NCBI GenBank assembly: GCA_026874595.1
Contig: CM049320.1
Span: forward strand, 24,375,714-24,439,713
Source of the DNA: Sipunculus nudus
Lineage: Eukaryota; Annelida; Sipuncula; Golfingiida; Sipunculidae
DNA: 64,000 bases
Direction of reading: 5' to 3'
Part shown: positions 1 through 11,100 of the stretch, in pieces
Layout of the letters: each line of letters begins with the position of its first letter
Position numbering within the stretch: position 1 is the stretch's first letter
Made by a program: the position numbers and the translations under genes
The notes under the pieces: generated by a model
The model's database searches: none
The model's input: only the letters and a program-made list of their open reading frames with translations
What the model was told of the DNA's origin: nothing

Positions 1-1090
1 TTGCAAGTGTGAAGTTGTCAAACTTTACAATAAAACGATGTCGCGTTCAGCCAAGTAGTGGGTGTAATATAAAAATCCAACCGTGTATATATGTTATGGA
101 TGTGATTATATACGCATAACAATAAATATCTAGAAATCAGTATCTTATATAGATACAATTGAATCTCATATAGTGTGCAGTCACATTCCATAGCATTTTT
201 TAGATGTATAAAACCTGAACGTAATGAAATAGGGACAAGAATCATTTTCCGATGGGTAAAAGTGAGCTCTTGGATTAAGGCTCTCTCACAATTGAGTTGC
301 GACCAGTTTACAATCGACCGCAACACTTTCTAAGGGTTGTTCCACGAGCAATTGCATGTAGTCTTGTGAGCTGTCGCCTTCATTGCAGAGGGTCTTGCTA
401 ACCTGCGGTGGTCGTTACTGATCACGTCAGACTTTGGAACATGTTGAAAATTTAGAAACGCTCTCATGCGATCCACCCACTTGCATTAGGCCGCACTGAC
501 AGTAGTACGACTGTGGTACAACGTTGCAAACCGTCGCGCGACTCGACGCGTGAGTTGGCACGACCAAAAGGTTGCATTTGATTGGTTGGAAGTCGAGCAA
601 AACTCGAACGTCTTTTAGCAATGTCTAGAGATAAGTCGTGCGTTTTGTTGCGTTTGTAACACGACCATCTGACAATTGTCAAACAGTTCGAATCACGTCT
701 TGCAACGTTGTGCTACCATTGTAAGACTTGTGAGACTATTTGGGACTTCTCCATTATGTATATATTGGAAGACTATGGAAATGACCATCAAAACGCCCTC
801 AGCTATCAGGGAAGAAGGATGGCTTTTGTTCAAATAAGTTTTCTCTTCCCCTTCACCTTCAGCTTCGACATTCGACGTTGACTTCTTTGGTAGCATTACT
901 GTTGACACATAGCATTTATCTGATTTAGATCAACATATGACCCTTAAGATAAACTGCGTGATCGTGAAACCGGACACATCTAATCGCACGAGTAAACGCA
1001 TGGTCGTACGTCACCTCGTTAATACGACGGTTGAGTTAAACAGTCTCTCTATCTCCAGAACTAGCGATACTGAACCCCGGCTGTCGGCAA
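1..1090. other. No gene seen; possible small inverted-repeat element
   Basis: Only short chance open frames occur here. The stretch around 470-725 is more GC-rich than its surroundings. It contains an imperfect inverted repeat (about 511-548 against 688-722), and both arms carry the core ACAACGTTGCAA. This could be a degraded MITE, but I found no clear target duplication, so I leave it unclassified. Confidence 0.3.
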
Positions 1091-1094
1091 CTCT

Positions 1095-1710
1095 CTGGAT
1101 CCCGGATGGTGGCACCTCACTGCACCTCGCTGGACACCCGGTGGCAGCATCTCACTGTACAACCGTTGGACACCCGGACGCAGCACCCAACTGGACACCC
1201 GCTAGCAGCACCTCACTGGACACCAGCTTGTAGCACTTCACTCGACATCAGCTGGCAGCACCTCACATGACAACGGCTGGCAGCACCTTACTCGACACTG
1301 GCTGGAAGCATCTCACTCGACACGGTCTTGCAGCACTTCACTTAACACCATCTTGCAGCAGCTCTCGTAGTACATCTCTGGACACATGACAGCAGGACCT
1401 CTCGCAACACCACTTCTGGAAACTGGTCAGCAGCATTTTTCTCAACACCTCACTTTACACTGAGCGGCAGCACCTCTGGCATTACATCACCTCTCTTGAC
1501 ACTCGGCGCAAGCACCTCTCGCTGCACCTCCTTGGCCACTGGGCAGAAGCAAATCTCGCATCACCTCTCTGGCCCCTGGGCCAAAGCAAATCTCGCAGCA
1601 CCGCTCTGGACACCAGACGGCAGCACCTCTCTGGACATCTATCTTGTCCCTGAACGACAGCCCCTTTCTTGACACTGGGCAGCAGCACCTCTCTTGTCAC
1701 TGGGTAGCTG
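1095..1710. repeat. 25-bp minisatellite, degenerate
   Basis: Tandem units of 25 bp read as CAGCACCTCACT, GGACACC and GCTGG in order. They are in clean register from about 1180 to 1355 (six to seven units). The same words continue with variable spacing to about 1710. The short open frames here on both strands are by-products of the repeat and are not supported as genes. Confidence 0.7.
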
Positions 1711-2145
1711 ACCTCAATACTGCGTATGCTCTTCTTAAAATACCCTTCTACTTTGTAGGCACATTTATTTTTATATGACTTTAGAAAGACTGGCTTGCTC
1801 TTTCTACAAAGGCCCATCTATACTCATACGTTAAGCCCACGGCGAGTACCACAACAATGGCATAATTGGACCTGCAGCGCATTCTTTAATCTTTCTGTAG
1901 AATACAGCTTTTGTGTTTCAAAACAATACTGTGACCGGCGCCAATTCTCGCTCAACAAATACAAATCTACAGCTAACCCGGTACAGCTAAGCCGAGAAAT
2001 GAAATCACAACAAAATGAAACGATCAATTTTGCGACACTTTCGCCGATATCCTTGTAAATCATAACAAGGTCATGCCATGTCCAGTTAAGAAAACGAATA
2101 AAACAAGGTAACATTATCTAAATCCTAGTATACACTCGCTAATGC

Positions 2146-3003
2146 TCTATTATTCCCTCGCAACGAAGTCGCGAAAGGTATTAGGAACGCCTCCGTTCGT
2201 GCGTCCGTCCGTCTGTCCGTCCGAAATTGCTTTTGTGGATCAATTTCAAGCCAAACCGTTTGCCCAAATCCTTTCATCTCGCATGGATGAAGAAACCTAT
2301 CGATTTTGAGGTCACGGGGTCAAAGGTCACGGGCACAGCACCCACTTCTTGGAAAAGCTTGTGGATCGATTTCAAGCCAAACCGTTTGGCATAAACCTTT
2401 CATCTCGCACATATGGCTTACCCACCCATGGGTGAAGGAACCTATCGATTTTGAGGTAACGGGGTCAAAAGTATGGCCACAGCAGCCATTTCTTAAAAAA
2501 GCTTGTGGATCGATTTCAAGCCAAACCGTTTGACCTAAACCTTTCATCTTGCACATATGGCTCACCCACCCATAGATGAAGAAACCTATTGATTTTGAGG
2601 TCACGGGGTCAGAGGTAACGGCCACAGCACCCACTTCTTGAAAAAAGCTTGTGGAACCATTTTAAGCAAAACCGTTAGACCTAAACCTTTCATCTTGCAC
2701 ATATGGCTTACCAACCCATGGATGAAGAAACCTATCAATTTTGTGGTCACGTGGTCAAATGGCACGGCCTCAGCACCCACTTCTTGAAAATGCTTGTGGA
2801 TCAATTTCAAGCCAAACCGTTTGACCAAAACCTTTCATCTCGCACATATGCCTTACACACCGATACACGTACAACTTATTGGGTTTGACGTCAAAGCTCA
2901 AGCACACACACCTCCTCACCTCATTTTAACACTTGCGTAATACACCCCATATCATTATGCTTCCATGCGAGGGGATGCTCCGCTTTGCGGTGCCCTTGTT
3001 GTT
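2146..3003. mobile_element. Inserted element with 145-bp tandem repeats
   Basis: The insert is delimited by comparison with the uninterrupted paralogous segment at about 15.65 kb. It begins near TTATTCCCTCGCAACGAAG, passes through a GTCC-rich run at about 2200-2222, and then holds about 4.6 units of 145 bp. Each unit contains TTTCAAGCCAAACCGTTTG; units start near 2236 (partial), 2363, 2508, 2653 and 2798. It ends near a GC-rich tail around 2965-3003. No transposase was seen, so it is probably non-autonomous. The exact ends and any target duplication are uncertain. Confidence 0.6.
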
Positions 3004-4109
3004 ATCTATCTACGGATGCTTCCTGTTGCCAAAAATGTGAACATTGTCAGAAGGACGTCGTGTTAAAAAAAGTCTGGCTCTCAATTCTGGAAAAAACTAC
3101 AAAAAAATGTACCTATCGATATTAAGGAACTGTCAAAATACATTTATGTTTTCGGGCTGAGTATATTTAGACTGCCTAGCTGTTCCATGTTTAATTTAAA
3201 TTTTATCCGAGTAACTTAACTGAATTATTCAGAGATTCAGACTTCATCATTCGTCTCTGTCTACTACAAACATCCAGAGTAAAGCAGCTTGTAGACTTCT
3301 TCCCAACGTTTGTGCCAAGTTTAACAATAGCGGCGTGCCAGTTTTACTGATAACTAGGAAAGTAGTCAGAGAGCGCAGACCTGCGCCAAGGCAGCTCATT
3401 ACCCCCTAATGGCATTTTTAGAAATACAGCATTTTACTTTATCCGCAGATCCAGATGTTGATCCAGCTCATTCCAAAACTAATCATTTGTCCCTTGTTTC
3501 ATTGCCGAGCTATCCCAAAAATTTCATCAAAATTCATTACTCTCTGTTTTAATAATATTGCTAACGGAGAAACCAATTAGGGAAAAAAACATAACCCCTG
3601 CCCCTTGGCGCAGGTTTTAAAATGACTCTGATACGAGCTCAGTATGGAGTCTCTGGTAGGTTTGTGACAATATAGTATCCGATTGACTTAGGCAACACTA
3701 CAATTATGATTCCACTTAAAAATTCAGCCATTTTTAATTGCAAAAATTTGCAACAATTTTTTTAACCATTCAAATAACATGTATTATTTATTTAGCAACA
3801 CACAGCTTTTTGTAGTTAGTCGTCATATCCTACTTCGGATACTTTAAAGTGAATGCCGATTTTTTTTTTTTTTATAGCAGAACACTATAGTGCCGTAATA
3901 TTATTTGAAATATATGATATAAAGTACAGCTGCCTATTTCACAGGAACTATTTTCGTAACTCCACATAAGTTATTTTGATCTATGACCCAGTTCCTTATC
4001 AGAAAGAGGTTGCTTTTTCATACATGCGCGACCTGTTATCCTGATTTGTTTGACAGCAGGTTCCGAAGTCACACATCCTTTGAATCTTTAACAAAAATAA
4101 ACTTACATT

Positions 4110-4440
4110 GGGGTGTATTACATAAGCATATATGTCGGGGTATATGATGATATCTAGAATAATTTTATATTATAGTCTAAAATACCTAAGGAATATTTGC
4201 ATGTTGTATAAAACATTGTTTTCAGGCTCGTGTTCATGTAATAACAACCTGGTACACACACAAAAAAACACAGATTTACCGATAAATACTGATATTAACT
4301 TAATTCTAATCATGAACGACCTGTGTTGTACATGCAAACAGAAATATATATATATATATAATGATTTTTATTCGATTATTCGACAATTGCACATCACACA
4401 TATTATAACAAATAAATAATTAAGAAAAACATATAAAAAC
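4110..4440. repeat. Dispersed repeat with internal TA tract (copy a)
   Basis: This segment recurs at about 9325-9600, 16980-17340 and 17910-18270. Common words are TTACATAAG, CGGGGTATATGA, TCTAAAATA, TATTTGCAT, GGTACACA, and GAACGACCTGTG followed by a TA or CA microsatellite. It is the right-hand part of the duplicated segment, but it also occurs alone at 9.3 kb, so it may be a mobile unit. It has no recognisable coding content. Confidence 0.55.
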
Positions 4441-6330
4441 CATTCATACCATACTAGTACTTCTGGTACTAGTTAACAGTATATAAGACTTACTACAACA
4501 TTGATCATTATACTAGTAACCAGGTCTTGTGGGTTTTCACTGAATTGGTGGTTATTATTTAAGACTAATTAACATTTTACTATTTTATAATTTATACGTA
4601 AATTAAATTTTATAAAATCATTCATATATTTCATCTATGAAGCATTTCACAACCATTTATAAATTAATAAACTTCACAGTAACCAAGGATTATGTTGGCA
4701 GTACGAGTTACTGTGGATTCAGAATTGTTCGTTGGGTTTTTATTTTCGTAGTAATCGTGGGTAACCTTTATCCACTAAATTAAAAGCCCACCAATCATTA
4801 GGTTTTTAATTTATAGAATTTTAAAACTCCTTCGAACCTGTGCATGTAGTTATGACATCGTGTTGGCCCGCTGTCATCGTCCATGCTAGCAAATGGTACT
4901 GATTAATTAAAAGATTAATAAAAAGTTATTCATTTTCACCCTTGGGTAGAGCAAACAGGTAATGATTCAATGAGTGTCGGACTAATAAGTGACTGTTTGA
5001 AAGTTCTTCTGCACTTACACTGGTATATGTAGACTTGCTCTCTCTCGTATATTATCTCGCTTAAAGTCGTAGGCAAAGGTCATTTTGCCCTGCTAATCTT
5101 ATTTGATGGTTTGTTTGAAGGAATGTCATGTTCAATAAAATAAAGAATGGTGCGGCAGAGTTTACATAGTTAGCCCCCAGCTAGGTGATGAGTCACGGTC
5201 AGCTGAGCACAATTATGAGCTGGAGCCTAACTGGTGTCTTACTGTGGCCTCGTTCCCGTTCAAGGGTCGAAAAGCGATACCTTTAGAAAGAACTACATAC
5301 CAAAAAAGCGGGACTCGCTCTCATTAACATAGTTATACATTCAGGCACTCATGGTTTCTTTTGATTGACACATGTATCGTATAAGTAGTCGATATTTTTC
5401 TCGTTTGTTAATTGAGCTTATCGCTTTTACTGGGACTGCGTGAAGCTGACATTTGATTTATGAAATCAATAAACTGTAAATATTCAATGGATTTTTACCA
5501 AACAGAAAACACTGATCTTTGGCCTATTTTCAGGTCTGTTCACACATTAATTTTGATACAATGCATGACTAGTAACAATAAATCCACAAAAGTTTGACCC
5601 ACCAAAAAGTGATTCAGGTCAAAACCATGAAATTTTAAACCATCGATATATTCCGAATCCACTTATTATGGTGGCCTATTGAGGTATGTTAACTATGGTT
5701 CATTATTAATAATTTGAACTCATTTACTAAACTGCCAGTGTAAACACGTTAGTTTTTTATGGTTGATGAAGAAGAAAACTATTTTGAAGAATAGTTTTTG
5801 CATTTGAATGTTTTATTTTCACTATTTATATAGATATGAAATTTCACATTTGAAGTTAAATTGCTTTGCACCTCAGTGGGGTTTCATATTTGTATTAGTA
5901 GAGTTGTTGAACATCAGTTCGTAATTGTACTATAAATCTCCTTGATCACCAAAGTCTCAGCACTAGGATGTCACTAGTTAACGACTTTACATTCTGTTGT
6001 CCTTTGATATACAAAAAGAATTTGTACATGTCTATCAAGTAAAAAGATGCTATAACAGTCAATATTTGTTTATGTATTTTATAAATTGATTTATTTTCCC
6101 TTAAGATTACCGTTCATAATATCCATTCAAGTAGCAACACCGGACTGCTAATAAATTAGAGAAAATTACAGTACCAAGAGATTATGTGGATATAAATAAC
6201 AGTATGTTACTGATAGTATATATCTTATGAATACATAATGTCAAGAATCTTGTAAGTTATTTCTCTTTATTTAATTGTATTTTGATATGAACCAGTGTAT
6301 TAAAATAGGTGGAATTACATTAAAACGTTA
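4441..6330. other. No feature recognised
   Basis: AT-rich sequence without an open frame, exon-like stretch or repeat that I can place. It is probably intergenic. Confidence 0.5.
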
Positions 6331-6336
6331 CATAAC

Positions 6337-6681
6337 GAGCTCAGACTGCAAGACCCCATAACCCGACATATCAGCATATTACTGGACGAGCACTCTTTCC
6401 GCCACATTGTAGCAGCATCTAATCCTTGTAAAGACAAGTTGCTTGAAGCTTGTTATATGTATTTGTGTTTTCTGTATTCTATCCTTTCTGTTGATTTTTT
6501 TATTCCAAGTGAAACGTCCACCAGTCTAGAAAAAGAGACAATCACCCTAAATTTGTATATACTTATAGCTGTACATGATATAAATATTATAAAACTTAAT
6601 ATTTTAATAGGTAAGGGAAGAAACATATTTAAAGCGGCCCAATCACCTATAAAGCATGTTGAGTTAACACAAAAAAAATAA
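6337..6681 (+). other. Unrecognised open stretch, possibly a transposon remnant
   Basis: One plus-strand frame stays open for about 115 codons, reading through LQDPITRHISILLDEHSF and then a cysteine-rich hydrophobic stretch, and ending near 6681. The first half has protein-like composition, unlike the AT-driven frames elsewhere. It has no start codon of its own and I do not recognise the family. It lies about 55 bases before a fold-back element and near LINE remnants, so it could be a decayed transposon reading frame. Chance cannot be excluded. Confidence 0.2.
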
Positions 6682-6734
6682 TTTCTTTCCTTTAAAATTA
6701 ATCTGTACCAGCCAAAATATTGCCCTAAACCGTT

Positions 6735-7736
6735 TGTTTATTCCTGTAAATGAGTGTTAAAAACAGTGGACCGGCCGCAATCGCAGGTCCGCTGAGCCAC
6801 TACACGCGCTAATCAGGAAATGCCCTGGCTGATTTTGCTAAAAAAAATTAAATACATGTTCCCCCCGACTGAAACACCGCATGTTGCCGCTCTTATTCGG
6901 ACTCCGGTCACGCGGCCTTGTTATCGTAAACAGACTGTGAAATTTTATCTTCCCAAAATTTCTTATAGAATTCAGGTCCATCAGGTCCTGGTTTCTTATT
7001 AATTTTAAGTGTTTTAACAGGTTTATACATTTCATATAATAAAAATTCTGCTTTCCATTTTCGTGCTTCTTCATCAGTGAGTTTCTTCATCTTTTGTGAT
7101 GAATGGTTGAGTATAAATCTTTTATGTTCATTTGCTATATATGTTCATATGCTATATATTCTTTTAAAATTTAAATTGTCCTTACATAATTTGTTCTCTG
7201 TCAGTTATGATTTTCGAAGTTTTTATCTTTTAGTTTAAGGATTAATTTTTGTTCAAAATTCCTTTTTTTTCTAAATTTATAAAATACTTATTTTTGTTTA
7301 TCTCCTTCAGAAAATAAATCAGTTACTATTAATAATTCCGACATTATCAGCTCCAACTATTCATAGTCACTTTAAAGGGACATAATCGGGAGCAATATTT
7401 TCCTATTCTTTAACACTATCTGTTTATTTCTGCTTTATACAAAAGCTTGTCAGCAAAACCATTCCAGCACACAGTATCATGCACTCGCATACGACTTTTT
7501 AACACCTTGTTATAGCCCTGCGTGTTGGTAAACACAGTCTGTTTACGATAACAAGGCCGCGTGACCGGAGTCCGAATAAGAGCGGCAACATGCGGTGTTT
7601 CAGCCGGGGGGAACATGTATTTCATTCTTTTAGCAAAATCAGCCAGGGCATCTCCTGATTAGCGCGTGTTGTGGCTCAGTGGACCTGCGATCGTGGCCGG
7701 TCCACTGTTTTGAACACTCATTTACAGGAATAAACA
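6735..7736. mobile_element. 1.0-kb fold-back element with about 205-bp inverted arms
   Basis: The left arm (about 6735-6940) and right arm (about 7533-7736) are near-identical inverted copies. They start TGTTTATTCCTGTAAATGAG and include GTGGACCGGCC, a GCGCTAATCAGG block, CATGTTCCCCCC, and GCGGCCTTGTTATCGTAAAC at the inner end. About 590 bp lie between the arms, including a reverse-transcriptase fragment on the minus strand. I could not identify a target duplication. It may be a non-autonomous DNA element, or an inversion of sequence between inverted copies. Confidence 0.7.
6938..7090 (-). pseudogene. LINE reverse-transcriptase fragment (palm start)
   Basis: The minus-strand frame reads LTDEEARKW near its start and then KKPGPDGPEFYKKFWEDK. 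The KxPGPDG-x-EFYKKFW motif is characteristic of the start of the reverse-transcriptase palm in L1/Tx1-type non-LTR retrotransposons. Only about 50 residues remain before the fold-back arm begins. This is a dead fragment and not a gene. It points away from a second LINE fragment on the plus strand at 7990-8540. Confidence 0.6.
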
Positions 7737-7989
7737 GTGACACAATCCTTTTTGATAATCTATGCAACCCTTTCTGGAGAGAAGTTCTAGAAGCTTGATG
7801 TATAAATTACTTCAGGAATAATTACACTCCAGATGAAATTTAAGTCAAGAGCTGTTTTATAATACACATATAAAAATAGATTAATAGGTATACAGTAAAG
7901 AAATATTTAATGCTGGTGTCACAAAAACATGATATTATAGAAAGAAAGGATAGAAATTATACAATTCCAGTCTCATGCAGAACATACAA

Positions 7990-8540
7990 AAAAAATTTCG
8001 ACAAATGCAGTATGTAAGTTTAATTGATGCAATTCCAGTGACTGGGGGAACAATAGTTAAAACTTGTAATAATACACATAACTACATTCCGGCAAAAACA
8101 AATATGGACATAAAAAATGAACATTAAGAAAGTCCTACCAAAGATATACAAAGGTGTAATAATGAATGAATCTTTTAAAGCAATTGATAAGTGGACCAAA
8201 GTTATGCAATGCAGTTGTTCGGAATTTGTATGTGAAGCCTTTAAAGTATAAAAAAATCACAATATCAGAAATATAAAGAATGTTTTCATTTAAACTCATT
8301 CACAGGATTGTAACTGTTAATCCTCTGTTATGTAAAATCGGGAAAGCAAAGATCGAGTGTACTCGGTTTACGTTTAAAGGAGAGAAAGAAAAGATTACGC
8401 ATTTACTTTATAACTGTAGTGAAATCCAACCCATTTTTATTCAAATGAAAAATCGGTTAGTCAACATACACATACCTGTAACAGAAAATGTTTTCAGTAA
8501 AATATATGTTATTTCAACAACACTAACAGCCCTCTTTTAA
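7990..8540 (+). pseudogene. Decayed LINE 3' portion (L1/Tx1-like)
   Basis: Near 8000-8040 the plus strand encodes a QYVSLIDAIP-like stretch, matching the conserved YxxLIxAIPxxW segment of L1-type LINE polyproteins. It is followed by frames broken by several stops. From 8280 an open frame carries CTRF, then EKITHLLYNC. This resembles the C-x2-C...H-x4-C element at the end of such proteins (the usual second cysteine is replaced). Several stops and frameshifts make it non-functional. The assignment rests on motif memory only. Confidence 0.45.
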
Positions 8541-8922
8541 ATTTACTTCTATTTATATTCAAAAGATATATATGTGCAAATGAAACGAAATAAGGCCAAA
8601 TTTCAATAATTACAAGCACTATTTTGAACAGATATACATTAAAGAGAGAAATATTGCTTGTAAGAAAGGAAATATATCCATGCACTTGAACAAATGAAAC
8701 CCACTTTCTTGAAAAAAACGCTGTTTCAGGTAATTAAAATTAACTTTGATGCACAGTATACAACAATTATCTTCTTTTAATATGTAATACTTTTAATAAG
8801 ATTTTGGTCTCTATATACAGAGACCACTCTCATGGTATGTCTTTAGATTTTCCACGTCTTGGGAACAGACCATTCAAGCTGTAATTTATACCTCCCAAAA
8901 TACATAGTTTGTTTGCTAAAAT

Positions 8923-9000
<78 letters not shown>

Positions 9001-9324
9001 TACACCGACATGTATTTTGTAATTGTGCAAGGTTAATCTATCGTGGTTGTTATTTTTATTGATACAGTTGCTATGTATTTTTGTTAGGTGTCAAAAGTGT
9101 TCTTTTCTACTTATGTATGTTTGAGCTGTTGTAATAAGAAAGAAAGAAAAATATGTACATCTTATTCCTATTTATGTTCTACCACTTCAGCACGTTCCAA
9201 ATTAAATATAAGTGCTGCATATTTCCGTAGAGAGAGTTCATCTAGTGAAGTACGGCAATGAAATAAAAACAAGTGGTTTATCAATACCTCCTCTGTAATC
9301 TTACAACTTACAAGTTTACATTTG
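8541..9324. other. AT-rich spacer with compound microsatellite
   Basis: Apart from the TC/TA microsatellite at 8927-8997, nothing is recognisable. The open frames across the microsatellite on both strands consist of dipeptide runs and are artefacts. Confidence 0.5.
8927..8997. repeat. Compound microsatellite (TC)n(TA)n
   Basis: About 13 TC units run directly into about 22 TA units. Confidence 0.95.
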
Positions 9325-9700
9325 GATCCATTACATAAGAATTTTTTTCGGCGATATATGAATTCTACAAAAATGTTATACCATAGTCTAAAATAACTTT
9401 TAATAAATTTAAATTATTTGCATTTTGTTTATAAAATTCTTTTATGGCTCGAGTTCACATGTCACGACGGCCTGGTACACAAAAAAATGTTTACTTATAA
9501 ATACTGATATTACCTTTATTCCTGTCATGAACGACGCGTGTCGACACACACACAAACACACACACACACAAACACACACTTATATATATATATATAGATT
9601 TATTTCAACTCAAAATGTTACCAAATATTTAAAAAATATCATGTTTAAATTTCACTGAACTGGTTTTGGATTGATTCTGACATTATTTCATCGCTGTGAA
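9325..9700. repeat. Dispersed repeat with CA/TA tract (copy b)
   Basis: A diverged relative of 4110-4440 and 16980-17340. It shares CCATTACATAAGAA, AGTCTAAAATAAC, CGGCCTGGTACACA, AAATACTGATATTA and ATGAACGAC. Here the microsatellite after the last word is CA-rich (9543-9578) followed by a short TA run. Confidence 0.55.
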
Positions 9701-10200
9701 TATTGATGCTATAAGAACGAGTTTATCTTGGAAGGAGGTACAATAACTATAATTATATTAAATACTTAAAGCTAAAGCAAATAAAATATTGTTGATATTT
9801 CATTTAAATATTATCTAGACCTGTACAATTCCTGGCCTGAATAGCCACTCTTCATACTAGAAAATAGCGTGATAAGCTACCCCGTATGGACAAAAAGCCA
9901 AAATAACACGACACGTACATCGTACTTACCAAGAATATCGTAATTATCACAGACTTTAAAACTTCTACTCCGACCATGAATAAACAATTTCAGCGCAAAG
10001 GGAAAAGAAATTTTGTTATGCTCACCGAATGTCAGTTATTTTTTCCTTATAACACTGCCAAGAACACCATCTTGGTGAAGATCGAGGATAAATAAAACAG
10101 TCTCAGATATTCGATCTATGGTTAGTAAATGAAAAAACAGTTTGCAACAATTTAACCTTAATACCAAAAATATAGTCATCTGCACTCCCCGAATGATAAG

Positions 10201-10205
<5 letters not shown>

Positions 10206-10249
<44 letters not shown>
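10206..10249. repeat. TA microsatellite
   Basis: About 22 uninterrupted TA units. Confidence 0.95.
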
Positions 10250-10255
<6 letters not shown>

Positions 10256-10845
10256 TACATATTCATTTGAGAATATTTTTGCTGGTCCAGATATGAATTA
10301 GCATTGCGAACAGGTATTTTTCATTATTTCCTCAACATTGTTATCTATCTGTTCTCAACCTTATTTCATTGCTGATTTCCTAATTACTCGCTTTGATGTT
10401 TGTCGCTCTTTGTGTCACCAGCTCCAGGGAAACTTGGTCCACCCGCTTGGCTCGTATGAGCACTAGGACAAGTAACTTTACCTCTACGAGGAAGACGAGG
10501 TGCTAAAATGATTGGATACAAGAAGGCAGAGTATACCAAGAGTATATATCGAGTTTGCCTAACATCTTATTAAAACAGAAATATTGATACTGTGCAAAGT
10601 GTGTTACCAGCATGACATTGACCGTTAAAATACATCTCAAACGTAAGAACAACCATAGTATATCTGAAGGAAGTTCCCGGGGTCAAACTGGGTCGCGAGC
10701 CGATCAAATAGACATATTGCAAAATGTAATTACCAATGATAACACAATTTACACTATAACATGAAGGGTTATAACATCTGTTTTATCTTTATCTCCTGAC
10801 TCACGGATAAGATTTTAACTTTGAAATGATAATCGTAGTTACGTT

Positions 10846-10849
<4 letters not shown>

Positions 10850-10907
<58 letters not shown>
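10850..10907. repeat. TA microsatellite
   Basis: About 29 TA units. It is followed within 60 bases by a dispersed repeat that also follows a TA tract at 18334-18391. Confidence 0.95.
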
Positions 10908-10910
<3 letters not shown>

Positions 10911-10959
10911 ATAGCAATTTTTTATTTGCAAAAAAAGTTAATATATATGCATACCAGAT

Positions 10960-11100
10960 ACACTCCAGTCCTTGTGGGTAATTTGGCCCTGTAGAAGTTC
11001 AAAAGCGGTGACTTTGGCTTAGTGTATCCACCTAGTAATATGTATAATTTTCTGTCATCCTTTATCATATGATCAGTAAAATAGTGAGAACGCTCCATAT
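10960..11100. repeat. Dispersed repeat next to TA tract
   Basis: It shares GGACCTTG/GTCCTTG, ATTTTGGCCC, GACTTGG/GACTTTGG, TATCCACTAAGTAATATGTATAA and TTTATCAT.TGAT with 18386-18530, in the same order and orientation. No coding content was seen. This may be the flank of a mobile unit that carries a TA tract. Confidence 0.5.

Larger units (their letters stand above)
2030..4440. repeat. Dispersed duplicated segment, copy 1 (interrupted)
   Basis: This segment is homologous to about 15530-17340. Shared landmarks in order are TCGCCGATATCCTT, CCTAGTATACA, CTACGGATGCTTCCTGTTG, ACGTTTGTGCCA, TTACATAAGCATAT, and GGTACACA followed by CGAACGACCTGTG and a TA microsatellite. This copy carries an extra 0.86 kb (about 2146-3003) that is absent from copy 2. 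Divergence is considerable, so the duplication is old. I see no coding capacity conserved between the copies. Confidence 0.65.

Noticed and set aside
8830-9062. Frames of Tyr-Ile and Ser-Leu dipeptides on both strands
   Set aside because: Translation of the TC/TA microsatellite.
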